64,000 nt of DNA from JALHMI01 sp964598535 (GTDB taxonomy: Bacteria > Planctomycetota > Planctomycetia > Pirellulales > PALSA-1355). Within the stretch, counting starts at the first letter, position 1. Each line of letters starts with the position of its first letter. Below the pieces are notes generated by a model that ran no database searches, was not told the origin of the DNA, and was given only the letters and a program-made list of their open reading frames with translations. The position numbers and the translations under genes are program-made. Positions 19,772-30,300 of the stretch are shown piece after piece. The stretch spans positions 45,242 to 109,241 of the forward strand of contig CAZRCI010000018.1 in the NCBI GenBank assembly GCA_964598535.1, written 5' to 3'.

Positions 19772-22105
19772 CTACTTGCGCCCTTTTTGCCGCCGCTTGC
19801 GCGCCGCCGCGCCGTTCGCGTTGCCGTTCGTGTTGGTAGTCGGGGGCGTCGGCTCGCCCGGCGTTGCCTTTTGTGCCTTGGGAAGCAGCTTGCGCTCGGC
19901 GACCCCCCAGATACTCGAGGCAATGAAGTATACGCACAGACCGCTGGCGACCTTGAAGAACAGGATGCCCATGAAAACCATCATGTATTGCATCATCTTC
20001 TGCTGCATCGCCGCTTGTTCGTCGGCCGGCGGCGGCATGAACATCTTCTGCTGCCAGATAAAGAGCGCAATGGTTACCAGCGGCAGAATATTCAGATAGG
20101 GCCCCAAGCCAAAGAACCCCGTGCCGGCCGTGACAAACGCCGGCACGACGTTCGACCAGTTCCAGAGCATATCCGGCGCTGCAAGATTGGATGCCCACCG
20201 CACCGCATCGCTGATCAACGGGGCCTGCCGCAGCTCGACATCGACCATCAGCGAACGGTAGAGACCCACGAAGATCGGAAGCTGCGCAAACGCCAGAAGG
20301 CAACCGCCCACCGGATTGTAGCTGTGTTGTCGAAACAGATCCTGCATTGCGCGGGTACGTTTTTCCGCGTCGTTCTTGTACTTCTCATTGATCTTTTTCA
20401 TCTCGGGTTGCAGTTCTTGCATCTTCTGCGCGCCGAGCGCCTGCTTGCGGCTGAGCGGAAACATGCAACCCCGCACCAGGACGGTCAACAGGATGATCGC
20501 GAGGCCGTAGTTGCGCACCACGGCATAGAACGCGTGCAGCACCTCGCTGAGGATGCGCGCGATCGGGCCGAACCAACCGAAATAGATGAGCCGGGTAAGA
20601 TCGCCATTAGGACCGTAATGCGCCAAGAGCGCTCGCCGCTTCGGTCCGGCGAAGATTTGGTAGCTATGCGTCAGCGAGTCGCCCGGCGCGAGCTCGGCCG
20701 CCACGCTGTCGATCCGGAACGACACGTTCAGCAGGCGAATGTCGGCCGATTCCGCCGGCACCGCCCCGGCGCGGAGCGGCACGATCGCCTCGAAGAACTT
20801 CGTGTTCGGCTCCTTATTGTGTGGGAGCATCGCAACCGAGAAATACTGCGCGTCCACGGCGATGAAGTCGAGCGCGGCGGTCGATCCCCAGGTCTTTTCA
20901 AAATCCTCCTTCGCCAGTTCGCCCGGCGTCACCTGGGCGATGCTGCCGCCGTCGAACGATGCGATCACGTCTCGCAGCCCCGCGCTGCCCCAACTATGGC
21001 TGACTTTATTCGCGTACCAATCGCCTTCGGTCGGCAAGCCGTTCGGCCCGCTCAGGCGATAAGCGACCTTATGCTGCGTGTCGCTGGTGTTCGTCACCTG
21101 CACGTCGAGCACCAGGTGATAGGCCGGATACGTTTCGTCGGCCCGTTGCTCGGGAGAGACTTTGGCCAGACGATAGGTCTTGGTGACTTCAAGCCCCAGC
21201 AGCGGAATTGGCTTGTGGAAGCTCACCAGTTGCGAAGTCGCTTCGGCGACCTCCCAGGGAGCCGTGTGAAGATTCACACCGCCCATTTCTTTATTGTCGT
21301 TTGACAAGACCCGCTCGTCGAATTGCTGGATCGTCGTCAAAAAGGAGAGGGGATCGTGCTTGCCCGGCACGACGACTTCCAACGGTCGAGATTCGAACTC
21401 CGGCCGAATGAGGTCCAGCGGCTGCTGACCCAGCGTTAGCTCGATTTCTTTCGTCTCTTCACCACGCTTGAACGCTAGTTTGATGTTCTGCCCGGGCTTC
21501 GTGGCTTGAAGCGCGGTGACGTACTCCGCGGCGTTGCGAATCTTGGCGTTTCCTAGCGCGGTGATGACATCCCCGATTTCGATGCCGCCCGCCGCGGCGG
21601 GCGTGCCCGGCCCGGAGACGCGCACCAGCGCGCCTGCGCCTTGCGGGGCATCGACGGGTGCGAGATATCCGAGGTATCCCCAAGGAACGTCGTTTTCAAG
21701 CGCCCGCACCTGATTCAGCTCGATCCTTTCGATGGCCGCTCCCTCGTTGTTCCAGGTCACCAGCATCCGGAAGGGGCTTTCTCGGTCGAGCGACCCGAGC
21801 GTGCCGCGGCGCGGATCGATTGACGTCTGCGCTTCGTCGGTCGCGGGCGTGGCACTTTTATCCGCGGGCGTGGCGACTACGGCCGTGGGCGGCGCGGCCT
21901 CGGTTTGAGGTTGCGCGGGTTCGCTTTTCTCGTCGGGGCTTTGAGAATCCGGCGCTGGGGAATCCGCTTTCTCGATGGATTCGGCCACCTGCTTACCCGC
22001 GGCCTTGGGCGACTCTGGCGGCGGGGCGAGGTACGAGAAAATGATCTGGTTGACCACGAAGATCAGGGCCACCAGCACGGCAAACAGGGCGAAGCGTCGA
22101 TCCAC
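19772..22105 (-). CDS. yidC: YidC/Oxa1 membrane insertase with PDZ insertion
   Basis: A 777-residue insertase placing proteins into the inner membrane. An N-terminal helix (about 6-24) is followed by a Pro/Ala/Glu-rich linker, then the periplasmic P1 beta-fold. A PDZ-like module sits at about residues 155-228 (GALVRVSGPGTPAAAGGIEIGD and a following IGDVITALGNAKI-type strand). The membrane core has the typical RNYGLAIILLTVLVRGCMFPLS and NPVGGCLLAFAQLPIFVGLYRSL segments. A basic C-terminus (RKRRQKGRK) fits ribosome contact. A PDZ domain is not part of the E. coli protein. It lies upstream of mnmE, an association also seen in other bacteria (from memory). Confidence 0.94.
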   Translation of the reverse strand: MDRRFALFAVLVALIFVVNQIIFSYLAPPPESPKAAGKQVAESIEKADSPAPDSQSPDEKSEPAQPQTEAAPPTAVVATPADKSATPATDEAQTSIDPRRGTLGSLDRESPFRMLVTWNNEGAAIERIELNQVRALENDVPWGYLGYLAPVDAPQGAGALVRVSGPGTPAAAGGIEIGDVITALGNAKIRNAAEYVTALQATKPGQNIKLAFKRGEETKEIELTLGQQPLDLIRPEFESRPLEVVVPGKHDPLSFLTTIQQFDERVLSNDNKEMGGVNLHTAPWEVAEATSQLVSFHKPIPLLGLEVTKTYRLAKVSPEQRADETYPAYHLVLDVQVTNTSDTQHKVAYRLSGPNGLPTEGDWYANKVSHSWGSAGLRDVIASFDGGSIAQVTPGELAKEDFEKTWGSTAALDFIAVDAQYFSVAMLPHNKEPNTKFFEAIVPLRAGAVPAESADIRLLNVSFRIDSVAAELAPGDSLTHSYQIFAGPKRRALLAHYGPNGDLTRLIYFGWFGPIARILSEVLHAFYAVVRNYGLAIILLTVLVRGCMFPLSRKQALGAQKMQELQPEMKKINEKYKNDAEKRTRAMQDLFRQHSYNPVGGCLLAFAQLPIFVGLYRSLMVDVELRQAPLISDAVRWASNLAAPDMLWNWSNVVPAFVTAGTGFFGLGPYLNILPLVTIALFIWQQKMFMPPPADEQAAMQQKMMQYMMVFMGILFFKVASGLCVYFIASSIWGVAERKLLPKAQKATPGEPTPPTTNTNGNANGAAARKRRQKGRK

Positions 22106-22320
22106 GGAAAACGTCCGTATACAAAGTTCGGAGATGGTTGTCGAAGGCGCGAGGCGCCCCTGCGGGCCGCACGAGCCTCATGCGGGAGCAATCCCTCATT
22201 GTTCCCCATCATGGGGATTCTGCAATGGCAACCCGGCCTTTTGCCGATCTAAAATCCGCGCCGCCCCCCAGCAAAGATTCCAAGGGCAGAGGGGGCATCA
22301 GAAGCGAATTCCCGCTGTGC

Positions 22321-23082
22321 TCAGCGGCCTTCGCGGAGCCGATCCCCCAGGAAGTTATCCAGGTCGGGGGTGTTATAGATTTTTTTGATCGTCTGTTCGA
22401 AGTCGTAGGGCACGCGACGAAACGTGAGCAGGTTGTCCTCGAGCACCACGTAGCAGCTCCGCGGATCGCCGTCTCGCGGCTGGCCCACCGACCCGACGTT
22501 GACCATCGTCTTCTCGTCTCCCAGCCGATAGGTGTAGTTCAACTCCTCGGGGCTGAGAAAGTTCATGCTCTGCGTGAACACGCCGGGAACGTGCGTATGT
22601 CCCTGAAAGCAGTGGTGCTCGATCAGGCTGAAGATCTTTTCCATCTTCCGCTGATTATAAATGTCTTCCGGAAAGACATATTCGTTCAGCGGGTTGCGCG
22701 CCGAGCCGTGGACGAAAAGAAAGCCATTTTCGCGGTGATTCCGGGGCAATTCTCCCAGGAAATCCCAACGCTTGGCGTTCTCTTCCGGGTCGCCGTCCGG
22801 GCTTTCCAATTGGTCGCGCGTCCAGAAGATCGCCCGTTCCGCGCCACTGTTGAACCCCTCGGGATCGAACAAGGCACCCTGATCGTGATTACCGAGCAGA
22901 CACACGTCGCACTGCATCACCAGATCGATACACTCGCGCGGGTTCGGTCCGTAGCCGATAATATCGCCCAGGCAATAGACTTTCTGGATGCCTTGCTGAC
23001 GGATATCTGCAAGCACCGCCTCGAGTGCTTCGAGGTTGCTATGAATGTCGCTGATCAATGCACGCTTCACAAAGCGGCTCAC
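22321..23082 (-). CDS. Metallophosphoesterase (calcineurin-like phosphodiesterase)
   Basis: A 253-residue protein. The motifs are DIHSN (residues 11-15), GDIIGYGPNPRE, GNHD and, near the C-terminal half, GHTHVP. These make the dimetal site of calcineurin-like phosphoesterases; the length and YfcE-like topology point to a cytoplasmic phosphodiesterase or a diadenosine-polyphosphatase-like enzyme. The substrate is not resolved. The ATG gives MSRFVKRALISDIHSN with no signal peptide. It lies 215 bp upstream of yidC on the same strand. Confidence 0.9.
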   Translation of the reverse strand: MSRFVKRALISDIHSNLEALEAVLADIRQQGIQKVYCLGDIIGYGPNPRECIDLVMQCDVCLLGNHDQGALFDPEGFNSGAERAIFWTRDQLESPDGDPEENAKRWDFLGELPRNHRENGFLFVHGSARNPLNEYVFPEDIYNQRKMEKIFSLIEHHCFQGHTHVPGVFTQSMNFLSPEELNYTYRLGDEKTMVNVGSVGQPRDGDPRSCYVVLEDNLLTFRRVPYDFEQTIKKIYNTPDLDNFLGDRLREGR

Positions 23083-23268
23083 TTCACCCTGAGGGGCACT
23101 GGAAGCTCTGCATGCGCCGCGGGAGTCGGCGTCGAAACGAAAGCTCGAACATTAGGTAACAATTGAGTTTACGGCGAGCTTTCAAGACGGTCAAGCGGCC
23201 CTCGAACACCTAAGCAAGCACGCGGTGCGCCGATGGGCACGATGCCGCGGATTTTACGGCGGCCGGCG

Positions 23269-23559
23269 CTATCCCCCGGGCTTTTTCATCGCCAGGCTAT
23301 GCAGAATCAGTACCGTCGCCACAGATATACAGGCGTAGCCCAGCCACACGGGTGGCCGGATCGTGCGCAATGGCGTTGGCCCGGCCGCCGGCAGGAATGC
23401 GTCGTCCGAAGACTCGCTGCTGGCCACCAGGGACAGACGCTTGGACACGAACGCACTGGTCTTTTCGTTCAGCACATAGCTCTCGACCATTCGCAATTGG
23501 ATGCCGAGAAAGAGCACGACCAGCCCGATCAAGAAATATTGGTTACGGTTGATTTCCAA
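23269..23559 (-). CDS. Small membrane protein with two predicted helices
   Basis: A 96-residue protein not recognised as a named family. It has one hydrophobic segment near residues 8-20 (YFLIGLVVLFLGIQL) and another near residues 72-88 (LGYACISVATVLILHSL). Between them is a polar, Ser/Asp-rich loop. The last residues are basic. The reading frame codes throughout with matching composition, but no homologue was recalled, so the call rests on the frame and topology alone. Confidence 0.55.
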   Translation of the reverse strand: MEINRNQYFLIGLVVLFLGIQLRMVESYVLNEKTSAFVSKRLSLVASSESSDDAFLPAAGPTPLRTIRPPVWLGYACISVATVLILHSLAMKKPGG

Positions 23560-23840
23560 GGGACTGCACCCGAGTTGGTTCGGTGGAGTCTAACGGGGGG
23601 GGCCCGCCAGGGTTCGTCTAAACTGCGCCACGTTGTTGCTATCGGGCCACCCGCCGCACGTGCTTCATTGCCGGCCCGGCTTTAGCGGTTTTGTGGGCGG
23701 TGGAGTCGTGCCGCGGGTGGCCGGGCATGCGAGCGATTTACTTGTAGCGATTAGACCGATTCGTAGGATTGAGTTGGCCGGCGACAATTCTCTTAGCGGC
23801 GATCGCCCGGTCGCCCCGACGTGTACGAAGGATGACGAGC

Positions 23841-24902
23841 ATGCGCCAACTTGCAATGCTATGGAACAAGCTGCACGGTCTGGCCGCGCGCATGCCGCTC
23901 GTCGGACTATTCCTGAGCGGGATGGGCGGTCTCTGGAAAATTGTCGCCAAGACCGTCGGCCGTTGGACGGCTAACGATGGCAATTTGCTGGCGGCCTCGA
24001 TGGCCTACTACGCCGCCTTTTCGTTTTATCCGCTGCTCTGGGTCTTGATGGCCGTCCTGGGGTACGGGCTGCGCCTATCGGATCGGGCCCAAGGAGCACG
24101 GCAGGAACTCCTCGCCTTCTTGGGAAAGAGCATGTCTCCCGCGCTGGCCGACGAGGTCGATCGCTTGCTCAGCGGTGTGCAGCTTCGGGCAGGCAGCGGG
24201 ATCTTTGCCGGTTTTCTGTTGCTGTTTGCCGCGATCGGCGTGTTCTCGCAGCTCGAAGCCGCGTTCGATCGGCTCTGGCACGCGGTGACTCCGCATCAGC
24301 GTGGCGCTCGCGCGGCGATTCGCAACGCGCTCTGGAATCGATTGAAGGCATTCCTCACGCTGCTCGGATTAGGGATCATCGTGCTGCTCGCGTTTGTCGC
24401 GCAGCTTGTGCTGAGCGCCATGGAGAACTGGGCCGCCGAAGAGCACTTGGAGTGGGCCGTTTATATCTGGCCGCGACTGCAAATTACGCTCAGCCTTTCG
24501 CTAAATACGCTGGCCCTGGCAATGGTCTTTAAAATGGTTCCACGCGTGTCGGTCCGTTGGCGCGACGCGCTCGTTGGAGGCGTCGTTGTCGCGGCGGCCT
24601 GGCAGATCGGGGCTCAGGTCGTTTCACGCTACATCGTGGGCGGACATTACACGGCGTATGGAGTCGTCGGATCGTTCATTGCCATGATGCTCTGGGTCTA
24701 CTGCGCGAGCATCATTCTGTTTCTTGGCGCCCAGCTCGTGCAGGTGTTGGGGCATCCGGAAGAAAACACCGTAGTCAGCGCAACCACCCCAGTCGCGCCC
24801 GCAGATGTGCAGGGAGAGGTGGCCGGAGGCATCGAACTCGGCGAAAATTCGCATTCGCAACCGTCGCGGGAATCCCAGATAACCGGCGATACATTAAAGT
24901 AG
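23841..24902 (+). CDS. YihY/BrkB-family inner membrane protein
   Basis: A 353-residue protein of the YihY/virulence-factor-BrkB family. After a short N-terminal region, residues LLAASMAYYAAFSFYPLLWVLMAVLGYGL give the first transmembrane signature (the MAYYxxFSxxPLL motif). Further helices include SGIFAGFLLLFAAIGVFSQLE, AFLTLLGLGIIVLLAFVAQLVL, LNTLALAMVFKMVP and GVVGSFIAMMLWVYCASIILFLGAQL, giving about six. The role is not firmly known; it was once mistaken for ribonuclease BN. The ATG at 23841 has GAAGG nine bases upstream; ATG at 23832 is an alternative. Confidence 0.86.
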   Translation: MRQLAMLWNKLHGLAARMPLVGLFLSGMGGLWKIVAKTVGRWTANDGNLLAASMAYYAAFSFYPLLWVLMAVLGYGLRLSDRAQGARQELLAFLGKSMSPALADEVDRLLSGVQLRAGSGIFAGFLLLFAAIGVFSQLEAAFDRLWHAVTPHQRGARAAIRNALWNRLKAFLTLLGLGIIVLLAFVAQLVLSAMENWAAEEHLEWAVYIWPRLQITLSLSLNTLALAMVFKMVPRVSVRWRDALVGGVVVAAAWQIGAQVVSRYIVGGHYTAYGVVGSFIAMMLWVYCASIILFLGAQLVQVLGHPEENTVVSATTPVAPADVQGEVAGGIELGENSHSQPSRESQITGDTLK

Positions 24903-24977
24903 TGGCTACCTCATTCAACCGTGCCAGAATCAGGCGGCCCTCGGGGGCAAGCGAGCACCAGCGTGTCGAGAGCGAGC

Positions 24978-25487
24978 ATGGCGGAAGTCCAGTGGTACTA
25001 CGCCCGAAATGATCAACAGTTTGGACCGGTGAGCGCGGCCGAGCTAAAACAGCTTGTTAGCGCCGGGCGTTTGTCGCCGGACGACTTGCTGTGGCGCGAG
25101 GGCATGGAGCAATGGACCACGGCGGTCAATCTTCGGGGGCTGTTCAGCGACGATATGACGCCCGTCGCCAACGAACCGCTCAAGGTGGGCGAGCAGCCGC
25201 CGCTTCAACAACCGCGCGCCGTGCCAATCATCACGGGCGCGCGCGTTTCACCGCAAGGCGTCGGTCTGCGCGGCGCGCTCCGCGCGATGCAGCTCTTGTT
25301 GTGGACGACTTGCGTGCTTGTGGTGCTCGTAGGCATGGTGCTTTTCACCCGCGCGTTTCTGACGGCCGAGACACCGGCTCAAGAGGCGGCCGCGGCGGCC
25401 GTCTTCGCCACATTCTTTATCGGCGCGTATGTGCTCGCCCGCTGTGGCGAGAAACTGGCAGGTCTGCTGTTGCGGCGCGGCTTGTGA
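24978..25487 (+). CDS. GYF-domain membrane protein
   Basis: A 169-residue protein. An N-terminal GYF_2 domain reads EVQWYYARNDQQFGPVSAAEL and SAGRLSPDDLLWREGMEQW, the pattern of these Pro-rich-peptide-binding modules (W-Y-x-x-x-x-x-Q-x-G-P). A Pro/Gln-rich linker leads to two hydrophobic segments (LLLWTTCVLVVLVGMVLFT and AAAAVFATFFIGAYVL) near the C-terminus. The GYF domain probably faces the cytoplasm. Such proteins are frequent in planctomycetes, but their partners are unknown. It starts at the ATG at 24978, about 75 bp after the YihY stop. Confidence 0.82.
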   Translation: MAEVQWYYARNDQQFGPVSAAELKQLVSAGRLSPDDLLWREGMEQWTTAVNLRGLFSDDMTPVANEPLKVGEQPPLQQPRAVPIITGARVSPQGVGLRGALRAMQLLLWTTCVLVVLVGMVLFTRAFLTAETPAQEAAAAAVFATFFIGAYVLARCGEKLAGLLLRRGL

Positions 25488-25531
25488 ACGCGCGGCACGG
25501 GTTCGTTTTTTTGGGTGCGGCCAAAACTCGA

Positions 25532-26071
25532 CTACGATCGTAGTTCGTCAAGCGCAGCGCCAAACGCGCCAAAAATTCCCTCGCCAAACAACACGAACCG
25601 CGCGAGTTCAACCGTCGGATCCTGCTCGAGGAAGGCACGCGTCGTGGCTAGCGCGATCCGGCTGGCCAGATCGATCGGGTAACCATACACGCCGCACGAG
25701 ATGGCCGGCAGCGCCACGCTGTGGCAATGGTGACGCGAGGCCAGTTCCAAGGCGCTGCGATAGGCGCTCGCAAGCAGTTCAGGCTCGCCCGCGCGGCCGC
25801 CGTTCCAACGCGGCCCGACAGCATGAATCACGTGCCGCGCCGGCAGATCGCCAGCCACGCCGATCACGGCTGAACCTGTGGGGCAACCGTCGGGATACCG
25901 GCGTCGGGTATCTTCCATGATTGTCGGGCCTCCGCGCCGATGGATGGCTCCGTCGACGCCTCCGCCGCCCGCAAGCCGGCTATTGGCCGCGTTTACAATC
26001 GCGTCGACCGCCTGTGCGGTGATGTCACCGATCGCCAGTTCCAAGATTCTGCCGCGAATTTCGAGCTTCAT
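25532..26071 (-). CDS. Macro-domain protein (O-acetyl-ADP-ribose deacetylase-like)
   Basis: A 179-residue single macro domain. Diagnostic segments are GDITAQAVDAIVNAANSRLAGG and GVDGAIHRRGGP, followed by HAVGPRWNGG, and AISCGVYGYPIDLASRIAL with the Gly-rich phosphate loop. These residues form the ADP-ribose pocket of MacroD-type hydrolases, so removal of ADP-ribose or O-acetyl-ADP-ribose is expected. The ATG at 26071 matches the family start; a longer frame to 26197 adds unrelated sequence. Divergent to the beta-helix gene, 117 bp apart. Confidence 0.92.
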   Translation of the reverse strand: MKLEIRGRILELAIGDITAQAVDAIVNAANSRLAGGGGVDGAIHRRGGPTIMEDTRRRYPDGCPTGSAVIGVAGDLPARHVIHAVGPRWNGGRAGEPELLASAYRSALELASRHHCHSVALPAISCGVYGYPIDLASRIALATTRAFLEQDPTVELARFVLFGEGIFGAFGAALDELRS

Positions 26072-26188
26072 GCCGCCGCTCGCCCCCAGGAAAGACGTCC
26101 CACTGATTTTCGTCCGGCCGCGAATTACACTGGAACCCGCATGATAACGCCCGTCAACTAAAAGTTTATCCGCCTGCTGCTTGCCGCT

Positions 26189-27115
26189 ATGCGCCACCTC
26201 CTTTTAATTTTATTTGGGACCTTTTTTGTGCAAGCATTCTTGCCTGCGCCGCCGGTCATCGCGCGCGACATTTACGTCAGCAACATCGCGGGCGACGATC
26301 GCCAGAATGGCAGAGCGATGCAAACAGCTATTCCTGGCGCTGGGCCGGTGCGTTCCATTGGCAAAGCGCTCCGGCTGGCGGCGGCCGGCGATCGCGTCGT
26401 GATCGAGAACACGGGGCAGCCTTACCGCGAGGCACTGAGCCTTTTTGGCAGTCGTCATGGCGGTTCGCTGCGCGGGCCGCTGGTGATCGAGGGCAATGGC
26501 GCCGTGCTCGACGGAACAGCGCCCATCGCCGACGACGCCTGGACGCCGCTGTCTGGAGATGTGTTCGCCTGTCGTCCGGCGCGGTTGGGCCAGCAGCAAC
26601 TTTTTCTCGCTGGCCGCGCGGCGCGCCAGCGGCCGGCGCCGCGCGAAGCGGTCGCTCCACCGCCACTTGCGCCGTTGGAGTGGTGTTTCTGGCGCGGACA
26701 GATTCTTTTTTGCGTTGAACCGGGACGCCTTCCGCAAGATTATCGGCCGAGTTGTTGCGCGCTGCAGACCGGCGTCACTTTGTACTACGTCCAGGATGTG
26801 CTCATTCGCGACCTGGTCGTGCGCGGATTCGCCGTCGATGGCGTTGCGGTGCACGACGTGGTTCGCGAAGCGCGCCTCGAACGCGTCTCGGCGCAGAGCA
26901 ACGGGCTGGCAGGTTTCTCGGTGCGTGGGGCCTCGTGGTTGGAACTCGACGCCTGTTCCGCGCTCGGAAATGGGCAGGCTCAGTTGCGCGTCGAAGAATT
27001 TGCGCGCGTGTGGGCTTTTGATTGCCGGTTCAACGCGGACACAGCACCCGCGGTGCTGCGCGACGGCGGCGACTTAATTGAACGCCGAGAGCCGTTTGCC
27101 AGGGCAGGGGGCTAG
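26189..27115 (+). CDS. Secreted right-handed parallel beta-helix protein
   Basis: A 308-residue protein. A signal peptide (MRHLLLILFGTFFVQAFL, cleavage near VIARD) is followed by DIYVSNIAGDDRQNGRA, which is the entry motif of pectate-lyase-like helix proteins (IYVSxxGDDxxxG). Repeated short strands follow (GPLVIEGNGAVLDG, VQDVLIRDLVVRGFAVDGVAVHDV). No catalytic residues could be assigned, so a carbohydrate-binding or lyase role is a guess. The ATG at 26189 is used. Confidence 0.8.
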   Translation: MRHLLLILFGTFFVQAFLPAPPVIARDIYVSNIAGDDRQNGRAMQTAIPGAGPVRSIGKALRLAAAGDRVVIENTGQPYREALSLFGSRHGGSLRGPLVIEGNGAVLDGTAPIADDAWTPLSGDVFACRPARLGQQQLFLAGRAARQRPAPREAVAPPPLAPLEWCFWRGQILFCVEPGRLPQDYRPSCCALQTGVTLYYVQDVLIRDLVVRGFAVDGVAVHDVVREARLERVSAQSNGLAGFSVRGASWLELDACSALGNGQAQLRVEEFARVWAFDCRFNADTAPAVLRDGGDLIERREPFARAGG

Positions 27116-27144
27116 CGGCCTGATCGGATCGTAGGGATGCGTTG

Positions 27145-27200
27145 CTAAAAATAGTGTCGCAAATGTCGCAAATCGTCATTTTGCGAGCGGTGCGGGGCTT
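27145..27200. repeat. Short repeat resembling the element upstream of groEL
   Basis: The right half (27172-27197) matches 15935-15960 region sequence at about 21 of 26 positions, and an AAAATAG start is shared by the left half. The internal direct repeat GTCGCAAAT occurs twice. Palindromic pairing is weaker here than in the first copy. It lies between the beta-helix gene and the repeat-protein gene. Confidence 0.5.
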
Positions 27201-27391
27201 GGCTCCCTCGCGTTGCGAGGCTATAGCCGATTTGCGCAAGCGCCCCTTGGGAGAATCTCCACGGTTCCGATGCGGCGCCGGGGGAAAAACTTTACCCGCG
27301 TTGGGGGCGCAATTAGACTAGATTCTCTCCCGCCGCGATCTTTCCTCCCGCCTTCACGCTCGAATCGTTCCCTCTCAGGAGTGCGTTTCCG

Positions 27392-30300
27392 ATGCACGCC
27401 TTTCCAAAAATGAGCCGTTCGCTTGCAATCCTTATGTTCTGCCTGTTCGTGGGAGGCCCGGCGATGGCCCAAGCGCCGGTGGAACCCGCGGCTTCGGATT
27501 CGCCGCCCGCCGCGGCCCAGACAACGGAAGCTCCGCCAGCGGATTCGCCGCCGCCCGCCGCCGAGCAGCCTCCAGCGTCTACTTCGCAGACGCCTGTTGC
27601 CGAACCCAAGTTACGGTTTAATTTCCGCTTCCAACGCTGGAGCGACGTTTTGGAGTGGTTTGCCGAACAGGCGGGCCTGTCGCTCGTGCTCGACGCGCCG
27701 CCACCGGGCACGTTCAACTATTCGGACGATCGCGAGTACAGTGTCGCGGAATCGTTGGATCTGCTGAACGGCGTCTTGCTGACCAAGGGCTATACCCTGA
27801 TGCGTCGCGAACGGATGCTCATTCTTGTCGACTTGTCACAAGGCATTCCAGAAACGCTCGTTCCTCGCGTCGCTCTCGAAGATCTCGACGACCGCGGTCG
27901 ATTCGAAATCGTGAGCGTGCTGTTTTCTGTGGGCAAACGCGGCGTCGAGGACGTCGTGACCGAAATCGGGCCGCTGTTGAGCCCGCGCGGCAAAAGCCAA
28001 CCGTTGCCGAAAACCGGTCAGGTGCTGGTGACCGACACGGCGGGCGTAATGCGGGCCATCAACGCGGTGATTGAATCGATGCCCGAATCTCGGCGCGCCG
28101 ACGGGAGTCCTCCGGAAAAGCCGCAACTTGCGGTCTATCCGCTCAGGTCGGCGGACGCGGACGCCGCCGTGAAGGTTCTAGAGGCCCTGCTGCCGGACGC
28201 GAAGTTCGTGCGCGACCCCGGCGCCAACCAGCTTAGCGCGTACGCCACGCCGACGCAGCAAGCGGCGGTCAAAAATGTCATCGAGCAACTGCAAGCGACC
28301 GAGGGACCGGCCGAGAGCCGCGCCCGGTTCGAGGTCTATCAGCTCGAAGACGCGGATGCCCCCGGCGCGCTGGCTACGTTGCAGCCCTTGGTGCCCACCG
28401 CGCGGCTGACGATCGATCCGATCAGCAAGAAGCTGGCCGCTTGGGGCACTCCGGCCGATCACGCGATTCTGGCCAAAGCCATCGGGCAATTGGTTTCCAC
28501 CGTCCAGGGCACGGATGATCGGCAGGTCGAGGTTTATCGCCTGGGCAAGGCGGTGCCAGCGACCGTGGCTGCCATGTTGCCGACAATCGTGCCGCGTGCC
28601 CGGGTCGCGGTCGATACCCCGACCAATAGCCTGGTCGTGCTCGCGACGCTCGCCGACCACAAAACGGTGCGCGCGACGATCGAGCAGATCGAATCGCAGA
28701 AGCCGACGGGCGGCTCGCCGGAAATGCGGCTTTACCCGGTGGGCCAGACTCCTCCCGCGACGATTTCGGCGGTCCTTCAGCCCCTGATTCCGCAGGCGAC
28801 GATCACGCCGGATAGCGTTAACAAACGCCTGGCAATCTCCGCTTCGCCGGCCGATCATTCGATTGCGAAGCAGGTGATCGACGAATATCTCGCGTCGGTG
28901 CCCGGCGAGGACGAGCGGAAACTCGTGATTTATCCGGTGACCACGGCCGAGCGAGCCCGATTCCAATCGCTGTTGACGACGTTGAGCACGGATTTTCCGA
29001 ACGTCAAAATCGTGCTCGACGCCGAGCCTGGCGAATTGGCCGTGTGGGCGATGCCCGCAGAGCACGAGGTCATCTCCGGTATCATCGCACAACTCAAGCA
29101 AGCCAGGCCCGCTGCCGAGGCGTATCGTCTGGTGGCCTATCCGGTTCGCGCCGCGGATCCAACCAGCGTGCTCACCGTGCTGAAAACCTTGTTTCCCAGC
29201 ACGCAGATTGTTCTCGACACCAAGACTCGTAAGCTCGTGGCCTGGGCGAATCCGGCCGAGCAAGACGCGATCAAGTCGCTCGTCGAGCAGATGGACTCCG
29301 ACGAAGGCGGGGAGCTGCAAAGCCAGCTCATGAGCCATCCCGTCGATGGCTTTGACCCGAGCACCGCGATCCTTACCTTGCGCACACTGCTGCCAGACGT
29401 TACGATCACCAGCGATCCGACAGCTAAAACCTTAGTGGCGTTCGCTCGCAAATCGGATCACGAGAAGATCGCCGCCGCGCTCAAGCAGATGCGTCCTGCC
29501 CACGATGCGGAACATCGCCCGCGCGTCGTGGCCTATCCGGTCGGGGCGTCCGATCCGAGCGTCCTCTATCCGTTGGTCACCGCGCTGGTTCCCACGGCGC
29601 GTGTGGTGCCCAACGCGGCCAACGGCACGATTGCGGTCTGGGCGACCCCCGCGGACCATGTCGCCATCAAGGCGGCGATCGAGGAGATAGTCGCCAGCGG
29701 AACCGACGAGACTGCGCCCAGGGTCACGGTTTATTCGCTCAAGGAGGTCAGCGCGGCGGGGATTGTGTCCGCCCTGCAAACGACCGTGCCGCAAGCCCGG
29801 ATTGGCGTGGGTCAAAATCCTCGCAAGCTCGTGGTTTGGGCTCGGCCCGCCGAGCATGCGACCATCCGCGCCACGCTGGACGAACTCGACAAAGAAGAAA
29901 TGGACGGTCAGGGGAACGTGCTCAAAGCCTACCAGATTCGCACGGCCGATCCGGCGACTCTCTTGTCGAACCTCCAGGTGTTGTTTGCCCCCCGACCGAC
30001 CGTGCGGCTGTCCCTCGACCTGAAGAATCGCAAGATCGTGGCGATGGCGGCGCCTGGCGAGCAAGAAACGATCCAGCGTGTGATCGACGAGATCGAATCG
30101 GGATCTCCGCTCGACGCGGACGCCACGTTTGAAGTCCACCCGTTGCGCGACGCCGATTCCGCGGTCGTGATGCAGGTGCTCACCAACCTTCTGAAGGACT
30201 CCCAGGCCGTGCTCTCGACGGACGCTCGCGGGGAACAGCTCGTGGCCGTCGCGACGCCGGAGCAGCAGCAAACGATTCGCGATGCGATCCAACGCTTGCA

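Noticed and set aside
19750..19923. Extended N-terminus for MnmE beginning at 19923
   Set aside because: The extra 58 residues are Arg/Ser-rich, overlap the end of yidC and are not found in MnmE proteins.
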